In this document: in pieces, positions 1 through 9,169 of the stretch
How the letters are laid out: each line of letters starts with the position of its first letter
Position numbering within the stretch: the stretch's first letter is position 1
Assembly: GCA_000969725.1 (NCBI GenBank)
Contig: JXSR01S035614.1
DNA: 35,797 nt
Direction: 5' to 3' (one strand)
DNA from: Ophiothrix spiculata
Taxonomy: Eukaryota; Echinodermata; Ophiuroidea; Amphilepidida; Ophiotrichidae
Program-made: the position numbers and the translations under genes
The notes under the pieces: model-generated
The model's input: the letters and a program-made list of their open reading frames with translations, nothing else
Databases searched by the model: none
Told to the model about the DNA's origin: nothing

Positions 1-351
1 TAGTTTCAGTCAACATCGTAGAGGTAATCAGACCCCAGTTACATAGTTTAACAAACAAAATATGTTTGTGAATAATTTTGACTGTGATATCATGTAAAGG
101 CCTTATTTCGTTTTACAAAAGATACAGTATTATATTTCTGTCATGTATGAATTAGATTAATGAATTTGCATTCCATTATGCTTGTAAAATGAGACAAAAT
201 CAATGCACTTAAGGTAAATTTTGATAGCTGTCCAATGCACTCGCCCCAACGGGGCTTTTGAATTGGATGCATCAAAATGGCGCGCGTGTATTGATGTTGT
301 CTCATTTCATTCGTGACATGAAATGCACATTTATTAACCTATTAACATTTA

Positions 352-496
352 GGCCCGTATTCCAGAAAGGTGTTAGCTAAACCTCGGTTTAACTGAACAT
401 CAACTGTCCAGGAATAATACGCACCATTGCAGCTTTCAAATGGAACAGTTCAATGAGCCGTGCTGTTGAGGAGAGGAGTTTACTGGAATACGGGCC
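352..496. mobile_element. PIF/Harbinger-like MITE, 145 bp
   Basis: The ends are inverted: GGCCCGTATTCCAG at 352-365 matches CTGGAATACGGGCC at 483-496 exactly. The element is flanked by TTA on both sides (349-351 and 497-499). A 3-bp TWA target duplication and termini starting GGC/GGG are the known signature of PIF/Harbinger elements. There is no room for a transposase, so it is non-autonomous. The assignment to superfamily rests only on the TSD and termini. Confidence 0.75.
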
Positions 497-559
497 TTAA
501 AGTTTTGAAACTGAATTCAAGTTTTTGTGTCGTCTTTGGTCTTATGGCTCACTGGCGGT

Positions 560-960
560 GTGTGGTTAACATTGTTAATCTTTACAAAATTGGTCACAGT
601 TTCCATAATGCTCAGTCCAATTTTCCTGATATTTGGACTCTGTTCAAAGCTAGGTCATCTTGTGGTCATTAAGGGTCCATGACACTTGGTGATCAAAATT
701 ATAAGATTAGTCAGTAAATTCATGTTCTTTATTTGATTTTCATAGGAGTTGGGACACAATTGTTCTTTGATAGAAGCAAACAGTGGGGTCAAAGGTCATC
801 TAGGGTCACATCGATGGTCAAAATTATGTCAGCAAATCCATTCACTTTACACATTTTCAGAGTCTTGGACACAATGGTCCTTGGGTAGAGGCTTATGTGT
901 GACCTCTTAAGTGAGTGGGGTCAAAGGTCGGTTAGGGTTCATGTTATCTGTGTGATCTTC
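560..960 (+). repeat. Degenerate tandem repeat, about 132-140 bp unit, three units
   Basis: Three diverged units can be lined up by the words GGACACAATKGTCCTT, GTGGGGTCAAAGGTC and GGTCATCT. The best anchor, GGGGTCAAAGGTCA at 785-798, recurs as GGGGTCAAAGGTCG at 917-930, giving a 132-bp period. An earlier, more decayed unit runs from about 560 to 692. Each anchor is a DR1-type direct repeat of AGGTCA half-sites. The unit limits are approximate. Confidence 0.6.
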
Positions 961-2619
961 TTTCAGATGTCACTAGTGGTTTAGTGATCACAAATTATTT
1001 TCTCTTGTTTATGTGTTTTAGTTTTTATTACGTTTTCCATCGCAAAATGAACATAAGTCCATTAAATGATCGGCACTGAACATCGTAGATATCGGGGAAT
1101 CCCCAATTACCAGTAACAGGTAGCATGTACTTGTCTCCCTACAGACTGCTCTGTAGACCCAGCAATCATAGGCGTATTTAACAGCGATGTTGTGCAAACT
1201 TCTAGAGATGAAAGTTTAAACATGGAGGGGTACCACTAATGAGTAATTGCCTAGAGCAATTGCCGATACCCTCAACACCACGTGCTCAACACGCCGCTGA
1301 GGTGAATACCTAGCGACGCCATTACGTAAATTGCATAATGCTATGTATGTTTTTATCATGGAAATAAACAAATATTATGAGTTCATTGTTGTACAAAAAT
1401 GATAACGATAATAAATCACATACAAATATTATGAAATTAGGACCTTCATTTCAAATATATACGAATAAATTAATGAATATTATTTACTAGAAACACCACA
1501 TGACGGAATTCACAGTTCTAGTACTAGTGGTGTGATTCACATGTATCACATTTAGAAAGCTTCAAAAGCTGTTGTTAGCTGTCAAAATCAGCTCTTAAAT
1601 GCATTTCAATCATTGCAATTTAAGTCTAATTTGATGACCAAACTTAGCCCTTTTCCATAAAATATTGAATAAGTGTCAGTTAGTTACTAATTAATTAATA
1701 AAATGACTAATTTTACCATTTGGCCACATGGTGGCACAAGCATTTCATACTCAAAATTTCAAGAAAATATACCTCTGCGCAATTAAACTGTTATAACTAG
1801 AAAAGTATGCACCCTACCCCAATAAAAGTATACATTTTTAGAAAGCATTTTCTTCAAGGAATCCAAAAATGGCATTAATTAAAAAGTAGAGGCTAATAGT
1901 AAAACAATATGGTTGAACAAAATTTCCAAAAACAAATAAATTTTACTTAAAAAAATGTCAATTTTTGATCACCCTGTATATCATTCGTTTGATAACTTGA
2001 TGAGTCAAATTATATATGGCTTGAAAGCTGAAGCGTTTTGACTTTAAGAATACGCAATGATATAGCATATACCTCTTTCCCTCAAGATTTTTAGCAGGTA
2101 TTAGAAAAACATAAAAATTAAAAAAAAATTATTTTACACCCTATATTTTTTCTTACACACCCTGTACATCAGCGTAAAAAATACAAATATTGAATCTTTA
2201 GACCATAAGCTTTCAGAATATGTATGGTTTGCCTATGGTGCTGTGCATAGTTTTCATGCTACATCAACAAATAGAGATACTGGGAAATTTGCAAGATTTT
2301 CACAATGTAACGCTAGGGTGTCCCACCATATGACACGTGACCTTATGTGAGTTTGTAACTCATTATGGAGCTGTTTTGTCTCTTTTTAGTTCTCTTCTGT
2401 GACGATTGATTTGCTGTGAAATAAGCAATTTCATGCTATCTGTAATGTTATTGCACAGACGCATGACAGTCATGAAATTGTGACTGACCAAATATTTCAA
2501 TGGCACTAAACCCTGCATTATTTTTGTGTTTGTAAATGACCCACCCATCATGCCCATTAAGCTTTGTTGAAAAAAAATATTATAGTTTCAGCAAATACCC
2601 ATAATTTCTTTTCTTCCAG

Positions 2620-3026
2620 ATGCTAGTCCAAAGAAAACTCCACAGAAAGACACACCAAACAAGGGTGCCTCTGAAAACGCAGCAACACCAAACAAAGACG
2701 GTACTAACAAGAAGCCTGCACCTGAAAAGGAAATCCTGAAAAGAGACCAAAAGCCTGCTGCAGATAGTAAAGCAAGTCCCGCCCCATCCAGTGCCCCATC
2801 AACAACCAAGGCTGGATTTCAACAAAGGTCAGCAACGATAACACCGACAACCAGGCCACTAACAGCTCCCACTTCAAGCACAGCTTCCAACTCTAACACA
2901 ACACCAACAACGACCACTCAGGCGAGCAGTGTTAATAAGGTTAGTGACGGTGGGGGAGCTAAGAAGGAGACTAATGGCGAGAAGCAGCGGACTAACAGCA
3001 TTGGAGACACGTGGGAACACCATAAG
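2620..3026 (+). CDS. Exon 1 (first visible) of an unassigned low-complexity protein, partial gene
   Basis: The exon starts after TTCTTCCAG and ends at AAG before GTTAGT. Two leading bases finish a split codon; the next 135 codons are open and end in phase 0. The peptide is rich in Lys, Pro, Thr, Ser and Ala: it begins ASPKKTPQKDTPNKG, includes KEILKRDQK, runs through a Thr/Ser/Pro stretch and ends RTNSIGDTWEHHK. No folded domain, signal peptide or membrane segment is visible. SPKK and TP sites are possible proline-directed phosphorylation sites (inference). The gene's N-terminal part must lie to the left. The frame is supported by exact phase joining with exon 2. The antisense reading frame over 2588-2809 is a shadow of this codon pattern. 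Confidence 0.85.
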
Positions 3027-3935
3027 GTTAGTAGTAGTGTGACCGCACAATTAGTTGTAGTGTGACCGCACAATTCTATTAACATACACTTTTCAGGATA
3101 TCTTAGGTAACCTGTGACCTTAATACTTTATGCCATGTTTTTTAAGGGGCGGCTTCAAAATTCAACTGGCGGTTGTCTGTCAAATCTGGGTGGTTGGCTA
3201 TTGTTTATTCCGGTTGAACCGCCCAGAACCGGCAGGCAACCGCAGGTTGAGTTTTGAAGCGACCCATAAGGCACATGTACCAATTTTTCACTTGCTTGTC
3301 ACTTTTAAGTATAAGTGTCAAATTTCTATTGAAGCGAGTTAATGAGCAATTTTGTATTCCCACTATAATACTTTATTGTGTTGACTATTTTATGATCGTA
3401 GCAAGACATATTTTTGCTTGTATCTCCATACAGAACTTGTTTTGACCAAAACATTTCGCACACATAAAGTACAAAATTGCAATATTTTGACATCAAAATC
3501 TTAAACCTTGGAAGAAGATGAAAACAATCAGACTGATGAGCTTTAAAGATGCCATATGTGACCTTTAACCTTGCACATGCACATCAAGTTCTTCAATAAC
3601 ACTTTTCGTACTCTTTGATCTAACATCATGTCATAGAATGGTGCAAATTAATGTGAATATTTTGAAGTGAAATTTGAAGAGCCATCTGAAGTGATAATGC
3701 AGTGTGCCAGAATAATAAAAGGTGTAGCTTATGAAATCTGGATTAAATTGTTGCATTGTTAAACTAAAGATTCATGAGGTTGATTTTCCTGAACTTAGAT
3801 ACATGTTTGATATATTTTACAAATTATCAGCTATTTTGAAGTGATGTAGTAGCTTGAAATTGTTTAGCTTTCCTAGCCTGAAGTCTGCAGTGGAATTGTA
3901 AAATTTTGTATTTTGATGTTTATTTTTAATTACAG
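3027..3935 (+). other. Intron 2
   Basis: GTTAGT donor and TTACAG acceptor. A short imperfect duplication of GTAGTGTGACCGCACAATT occurs just after the donor (about 3033-3074). The 120-bp MITE lies at 3146-3265. The rest (3270-3935) is AT-rich with nothing recognisable. Confidence 0.7.
3146..3265. mobile_element. MITE, 120 bp, family seen several times in the window
   Basis: The left end GGGGCGGCTTCAAAATTCAA is an imperfect inverted match to the right end TTGAGTTTTGAAGCGACCC. The flanks are TTAA (3142-3145) and ATAA (3266-3269), which could be a decayed TTAA duplication (piggyBac-like) or a TWA one (Harbinger-like); I cannot decide. The interior words GGGTGGTTGGCTATTG and CCAGAACCGGCAGGCAACCG recur at 20013-20090, so this is a dispersed family. 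It sits in intron 2. Confidence 0.65.
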
Positions 3936-4355
3936 CAAACTGGCAAGAAAGTATCTAAGAAAAAGAAGAAAAAGTCCCAAGACGAAGGAACGCCAGATCA
4001 ACAATCCTCACAAACCCCCACAAGTCCAGCGCCCCCTGTCACGACTACAGCAACTACACAAAGCACTCAACAAAAAACATCAACCACAACCACAACCACA
4101 CCAGCCACTACGACGCAAGCAACCCCATCCCAGAGTAGCACATCCCAAAAGACCACTGCAAAGTCGGTCCCTTCGAGCACCCAGGTGACGACAACGACAT
4201 CCGCACCGTCAACTCAGCCTCAGAGAGGGATCCTCAACGTGAATCACTTGAGTCAGGCTCCTGGTGGATATCGCAGTCAGGGGAATCAGAAGGGACAACA
4301 GCAAGGGAAAGGAGGGCCTCAGCAACAGCAGAAAGGACAGCAGAAAAATCAGCAG
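3936..4355 (+). CDS. Exon 2: basic, Thr-rich then Gln/Gly-rich segment
   Basis: The exon lies between TTACAG and GTAACA, 420 bp, exactly 140 codons in phase 0. It opens with a strongly basic patch (QTGKKVSKKKKKSQDEG) that could act as a nuclear localisation signal or RNA-contact patch (inference). A Thr/Ser/Pro/Gln stretch of about 75 residues follows, then PQRGILNVNHLSQAPGG, the least repetitive motif in the exon, then a Gln/Gly/Lys-rich end built of QQ, GQQ and KGQQ units. No enzyme motif is visible. Two other forward frames (from 3913 and 4185) are open across this exon because the sequence is stop-poor ACA/CAA/CAG; they are shadows, as only the frame given joins exons 1 and 3. Confidence 0.87.
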
Positions 4356-5368
4356 GTAACAAGGCCACTGTGAAATAATTGCTTGTGCAAATCTAACTGA
4401 CACGCCACATCAGACAGGGGTGTGAGAGTTCAGATTTTTTCATGCCTTCAAAAGTGTCATAATTTCAGCTTTTTTTAATTTTCAGTCTGTTTTTGGCATT
4501 TTGTCACTATTTTCAGATTTTTTTATCAGCTAACTCTCACAGCCCTGATCAGAGGAACATGTTAGCTGATTTGGCAAAATACATATTTTGATATTTTTTG
4601 AAAGAGCATTTGATAAGACTTTATGCCATGTTTTTCAAAGGTACATTTTACCAATTTTTCACAATTTACTTGTCATATGAAATAGGATAATCCTTTTACA
4701 AGTCAAGACATCCCATTTCAAAAAACAGGGCCTGAAAAAAGAACACAATACCAATAGCATCATTAGTGGTGATTTATCAAAATAGTCAGTGAGTATACCA
4801 TTAATAGATTCAAACACTTTACCTTGAATTGTTCTTTTCATAATATTCACAGATACACTGGTCTATCAGTGTATCTTTTCATAATATTCACAGATTCACT
4901 GATAGACCAGTTAAAAGATCTCAAACAGTATGAAAAATTTGAGACAGATCAATACCCCGTCCCCTACAAATGACCACTTTGACAATATAAACTGACACAA
5001 ATACACATTCCTTCCATGATAAGATAGCTATGTAAAATGATGATTAAAGTCTTGTTAAGCTGGTTTGTATTGCTTTTGAGAGTTAGTTATCTTCTCAGTG
5101 CCTCAGTTTGTAAATAGCTTTGTTCTAACTTAGAGACTCTGTTTCCAGTACATGACGCAAGCTTTTTCGACATTCAGAAAGGCTTGACAACAATGATGCC
5201 AAAAAATATTGAGTCATGATTTAAGGATTTCTCAGTAGTATAGTACAGAGCATGCTTTTCTATTTGGTGAATCAAAACACATGCCAATAAATTCTTCCAA
5301 TTGTCAAAAAACTTTGGAACTAGGCCTTAATTGTAATTGTTTTTCACACAAAATCTTGTGTTCCACAG
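4356..5368 (+). other. Intron 3 with a small compound repeat
   Basis: GTAACA donor and TTCCACAG acceptor. A 21-bp word (CTTTTCATAATATTCACAGAT) is present exactly twice at 4834-4854 and 4875-4895, and a 15-bp inverted match (ACTGGTCTATCAGTG at 4857-4871 against 4897-4911) overlaps it. The rest shows nothing I recognise. Confidence 0.7.
4834..4911. repeat. Overlapping direct and inverted repeat
   Basis: Two exact 21-bp direct copies 41 bp apart, combined with an exact 15-bp inverted pair separated by 25 bp. The RNA would form a stable hairpin. The pattern suggests template switching during replication rather than a functional site (inference). Confidence 0.75.
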
Positions 5369-5506
5369 GGTCCACAACAGAAAGGTGGGTACCCACACAA
5401 GAACCAGCAGCAGTACAAGGGACCTCAGGGTTATCAACCACCAAGAAATCCTCAAGGGATCTTGGCATGGCTGCCACCTGCGTTGCCTCATGTACCACTG
5501 CCAGGG
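5369..5506 (+). CDS. Exon 3: short Gln/Gly/Pro segment with a hydrophobic proline motif
   Basis: The exon is 138 bp, 46 codons, phase 0 at both ends, between TTCCACAG and GTAAGA. The first half continues the Gln/Gly/Lys/Tyr-rich region (GGYPHKNQQQYKGPQG). The second half, PPRNPQGILAWLPPALPHV, is more hydrophobic and contains one of the few tryptophans in the visible protein. Such islands in disordered tails are often short linear motifs that bind a folded partner; the partner is unknown. Exons 2, 3 and 4 all have phase-0 borders, so exon 3 could be skipped without breaking the frame. Confidence 0.85.
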
Positions 5507-5631
5507 GTAAGACCCTTCTTATCTCATCTCTCTTGTTTTTCTTTGTTTGAGAGGTTTTTACATCCTTTTCTTTTAAATATAAATTTTCAAGTACTTTAGA
5601 ACTAGACAAAAATTATTGCAAGTCAGCATAA

Positions 5632-5880
5632 TTCCCACTCCTGGAGTAAACCTTTTAGAATGTTTCTTTTAAAGGCAAAATAAAAATTTATTGGACAAAA
5701 TAAACACAAATCCAGGGTAGGGGTTGCATTTACAAACAATGGGGTCCTGCACTCTGAATTTTCGTTTAAACTGTTCAATAAATTATTGTTCACCATCAAC
5801 TGTATTTTGTGCTCTACCAACTTATTGGGTGATCGGTTTACTGGTTCGTTTCTATAGAGCTTTTCATAATCCATTCGGAA
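5632..5880 (+). repeat. Diverged third copy of the intron-4 duplicated segment, interrupted by a MITE
   Basis: The words CTCCTGGAGTAAA (about 5638) and GTTCACCATCAACTGTA with GTGCTCTACCAACTT (from about 5788) match the same words, in the same order, in the two 0.53-kb copies at 6134 and 7033. Here the two halves are separated by the MITE at 5672-5790, which is absent at the matching point of the other two copies. This copy is clearly older than the other pair. Confidence 0.65.
5672..5790. mobile_element. TA-flanked MITE family, copy 1 (about 118 bp, eroded ends)
   Basis: The left end AGGCAAAATAAAAATTTATT and the right end (inverted, about 5770-5790, CAATAAATTATTGTT) resemble the ends of the copies at 29703-29826 and 34152-34278. 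The interior words AATCCAGGGTAGGGG, GGGGTCCTGCACT and CGTTTAAACTGTTCAATAAA align with the other copies. Its insertion splits an older repeat, so it is younger than that repeat. Confidence 0.65.
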
Positions 5881-6133
5881 ATCTCCGGAACATTGATCAC
5901 TAACATGGCCATTTTTTCAACCAATCATGTATAAGCTCATTAGTATGCATGATTTTGTCAACAGAATATTCTGTCGCATTTCAGTGCAATAAAAGTGAAA
6001 AGTAAATAGAACCAGACCAATACATTATTAGATACTCTAATTCTGAACAGCTTTTGGCTGATGGTACCATGAGCTTATCGACACAAAGAGTGAAATTTCC
6101 ATCAGAAATCGACTGATTAAGCTTAAGATTTCA

Positions 6134-6660
6134 AGTCACATCTGGGCGATCACACTAAAAGTGACTCTTTAGTGCTAATGCTAATAATTCGTATGCAACC
6201 AGTTAACGAGAACGCAAACTTAACATTCTGGTTATTGTGTTGAAGAGTCACTTTTTCTGTCGACAATTGCCGGAAAGTGTAAAATCAGCTTTGGGAATTC
6301 TCTGAAAGTCGTGTTTTGAAAAGATCTATTGCCTTTCATACTCACTGTTGTTTACTCCTGGAGTAAATCATTTAGCTTGTTTCTACTAGTCACTTAAGAA
6401 ATATGTTCACCATCAACTGAATGTTGTGCTCTCCACTTGGCGGGTGATCTGTCAACTGGTTTGTTTCTATTGCCATGAAAATGTGTTTACAGCTCACTAG
6501 AAACAAAGTTAACTCCAAGCATATTAAGAGGTGAGAGACAGAAATCTGTGCATCACCTGGCATTTTTGTCCACAAAATTGTTTTGCCCATCAAACTCCCT
6601 TTAAGTAGTAGTGGTGGGCTATACAGGGTGAAAAATGGTGATGTTTCAGATTAATGAAAG
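6134..6660 (+). repeat. Segmental duplication, copy A (527 bp)
   Basis: From AGTCACATCTGGGCGATCAC to the last ATGAAAG this segment matches 7033-7567 at high identity, with few substitutions and three visible indels: a short segment near 6246-6260 missing from copy B, and a 17-bp insertion in copy B near 7409-7425 being the clearest. The last 55 bp also match the outer end of the fold-back arm at 7513. The two copies are direct repeats 900 bp apart at their start. Confidence 0.85.
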
Positions 6661-7032
6661 CAAGCAATTCCTTGTGTCATTTCTTGCTTCAGAATATTTC
6701 ACAACGGTTTCCTTATTCTTTAAAAAAATAATTGTTCCTGAATTTTTCTCATTTTACATTTAACATTCATTTTATCAACTGATTCATCATGTTCATGAGC
6801 CATTTCTTAAGCGGTTAAAGGTTACATGCAAAGGCTGGGCATATTTGACACCAAAGTCTAGAATTTAGATGTATCAAACAAATTAAACACAAAAGTAATC
6901 AATTTTCACCAAAGCAACAGCAAAATAAGAAAAAATAACTATTACTCAATGACCATTTCACAAAAACCAATGATACAAGCAACACCCAAAATGACAAGAA
7001 TAAAGGTTACCCAAGAATTATGCAGTGTTGCC

Positions 7033-7567
7033 AGTCACAATCAGGGCGATCACACTAAAAGTGACTCTTTAGTGCTAACGCTAATAATTCGTACGCAACC
7101 AGTTAATGAGAACGCAAACTTAACATTCTGGTTATTGTGTTGAAGAGTCTGTCGACAATAGCCGGAAAGTGTAAAATCAGCTTTGGAAATTCTCTGAAAG
7201 TCGTGTTTTGAAAAGATCTATTGCCTTTCACACTCACTGTTGTTTACTCCTGGAGTAAATCATTAAGCTTGTTTCTACTAGTCACTTAAGAAATATGTTC
7301 ACCATCAACTGTATGTTGTGCTCTCCACTTGGCGGGTGATCTGTCAACTGGTTTGTTTCTATTGCCATGAAAATGTGTTTACAGCTCACTAGAAACAAAG
7401 TTAACTCTAATTTGTGTGCTGTCAAGCATATTAAGAGGTGAGAGACAGAAATCTGTGCATCACCTGGCATTTTTGTCCACAAAATTGTTTTGCCCATCAA
7501 ACTCCCTTTAAGTAGTAGTGGTGGGCTATACAGGGTGAAAAATGGTGATGTTTCAGATTAATGAAAG
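7033..7567 (+). repeat. Segmental duplication, copy B (535 bp)
   Basis: This is the partner of 6134-6660. It runs without a break into the left arm of the fold-back at 7513-8456, which suggests that copy B is the parent and that copy A is a copy whose 3' part was lost. The antisense reading frames of 67 and 72 residues in copies A and B are homologous only because the DNA is duplicated. Confidence 0.85.
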
Positions 7568-8456
7568 TAAAAGCTTATATGATGCAGCTTGTGCTCCTGA
7601 ACAATTTGACACCATTCAAAGAAATCGGTCAAAATTTGAGGGGGTGCCTGCCAAAAAACGGTGTTAATGTTGGAGGTCATGACCCCCACAAATTTTCATC
7701 AAAATTCTCAAGTTCTGTGTAACCTCTAGTATCCATTCATTTTGATATGAGGAATTCATTTTTGGAGGTTTTGAAACAATTAGACCGACCATTTTAGGCC
7801 AAATTAGGCCATGAGGGCGCTTTCATCTGTGTGCGCACATCTGTTTATATTTTTGCTGTTTTTAAATGTAGGATTAAACATAACCCTTGCCAAAACATAT
7901 TCTGAAAATCTGGGTTGATAAATCACCTTCGTTTGTCTGTAAAATAAATTTGTACATACCTCAATAAGTCTCCATAGGGGCAAAAGTTTGTTGACCCCAA
8001 TGCAATTCAAATGAGCCGCATCTTGCTCTAACCAAACCGTTGGTTTGAAAGCTGTAAAATTTCTTGAGCACGGACTTCTGCTTATATATGTTCAAGATCA
8101 CGATATATGTTCAAGATCGTGATCAATTCAAGAGTGATCAATACAAGTATGCGTTCTTTTTAGGCAAAGCGCCCTCAGGGGCCAAAACTTTGGCCTAAAC
8201 GGGCCATTTTCGGGAATACGAATATTCCGATTCTTTCAAAACTTTAAAAAATGAAGTCCTTGACCTGAAAAACATTAGAATTGACACCAAAACCTTTGTA
8301 ATAGGTTACACAGAAGTTTTTTGGCCGGCACCCCCTCAAATTTTAACTGATTTCTTTGAAAAAGGTGTCAAAATATTCAGGATCACTAACTGCATCATAT
8401 AAGTTTTTACTCTCATTAATCCTAAACATCACCATTTTATAGCCTACCACTATTAG
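7513..8456. mobile_element. Large fold-back element, arms of about 315 and 293 bp
   Basis: The left arm (7513-7827) and right arm (8164-8456) are inverted copies. Shared words, read from the left arm, include ATGGTGATGTTT, ATTAATGAAAGTAAAA, TTATATGATGCAG, AAATTTGAGGGGGTGC, TCTGTGTAACCT and TGAGGGCGCTTT; each has its inverted partner in the right arm in the correct order. The spacer (7828-8163) is unique. The left arm carries an extra 45 bp around 7660-7705. No transposase is present. I could not define a target duplication at the outer ends. The structure fits a fold-back or long-TIR non-autonomous transposon; an inverted insertion of two copies is the alternative. Confidence 0.8.
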
Positions 8457-8815
8457 TAGACACAAGCTAATTGTTGCTATTGATGATGAGTTTTAAATGG
8501 TGAAACATCCATGATAATTTTATGCGAGTTTCAAATTGGATTATTTGGGTCCTTGCAAGGTATTTGCAAGAACGAAAGCATGTGCAGATTTGGATATCCT
8601 TCATCTTACAGATGCATGGGAAAATGTCAAAACATATGCCAAAATTATATATCAACCAACAAAAAAAAAGTGAACTATGGGTACATAGTTTGAAACACAA
8701 AATTGTGTAATTTCAATCCACTTCTGTGTACTTCTTTTTCTTGCTTTCTACTTTGTAAGGATTTATGGGTGTGTGAATGTGTGTTAATCTCCTCTTTCTA
8801 TATCATCTCGTGTAG

Positions 8816-9169
8816 ACGTTACCACAACCAGGTGGTCCGAGAGGTACAGGCCCAAACCAGAAGCCCTTCCAAAACACATCTCCACAGAAGACTCCCTACA
8901 ATAACAACAACCAAAAGTTTCCACAGCAGCAGCAACAACAACAGCAAAGATCTGACCAACAGAAAATTTCTCAGCAACAGCAGTCAGGACAGCAGAATCA
9001 GCAGCAGCAGCAGCAGAATCAGAAAGGACAGCAACAGCAAGGGGGAAAGAATCAAAAGGGTCCGAAGAATGTGCAGTCCAAGACAGTAGGCAAGCCGGGA
9101 GATCCTCCGGTCCCATCGCTGCTGACACAGCCCATTGGTCACAAGCATAATCCGCCATTCTCAAAAAAG
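8816..9169 (+). CDS. Exon 4: Gln/Asn-rich segment with CAG/CAA tracts
   Basis: 354 bp, 118 codons, phase 0 at both ends, between CGTGTAG and GTAAGA. The exon starts TLPQPGGPRGTGPNQKPF, then becomes prion-like: Asn and Gln runs (a run of eight glutamines, then one of six) broken by Ser, Lys and Gly. It closes with PGDPPVPSLLTQPIGHK, a proline/leucine motif of normal complexity that could be a docking motif. The glutamine tracts mix CAG and CAA, which limits repeat slippage. A 163-codon antisense frame and a second forward frame across this exon are composition shadows, because CAG/CAA repeats lack stops in several frames. The phase joins exons 3 and 5 exactly. Confidence 0.88.

Larger units (their letters stand above)
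1..2619 (+). other. 3' part of an intron (intron 1), gene-free
   Basis: This stretch precedes the first visible exon and ends in a polypyrimidine tract and AG acceptor at 2618-2619. The exon that follows starts with the last two bases of a split codon, so this is intron, not upstream DNA. The 5' donor is outside the window. It holds a 145-bp MITE at 352-496, a degenerate tandem repeat at about 560-960, and AT-rich DNA at 1330-2160 with three CACCCTRTA-type motifs (near 1970, 2137 and 2157) that may be remnants of transposon ends. I see no coding exon in it; the short reading frames here have repeat-like or random composition. Confidence 0.75.
5507..8815 (+). other. Intron 4, 3.3 kb, repeat-filled
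   Basis: GTAAGA donor and TCGTGTAG acceptor. Almost all of it is repeat: a diverged copy at 5632-5880 split by a MITE at 5672-5790, duplicated segments at 6134-6660 and 7033-7567, and a 0.94-kb fold-back at 7513-8456. Between the duplicated segments (6661-7032) and after the fold-back (8457-8815) the DNA is AT-rich with nothing recognisable. Confidence 0.75.
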
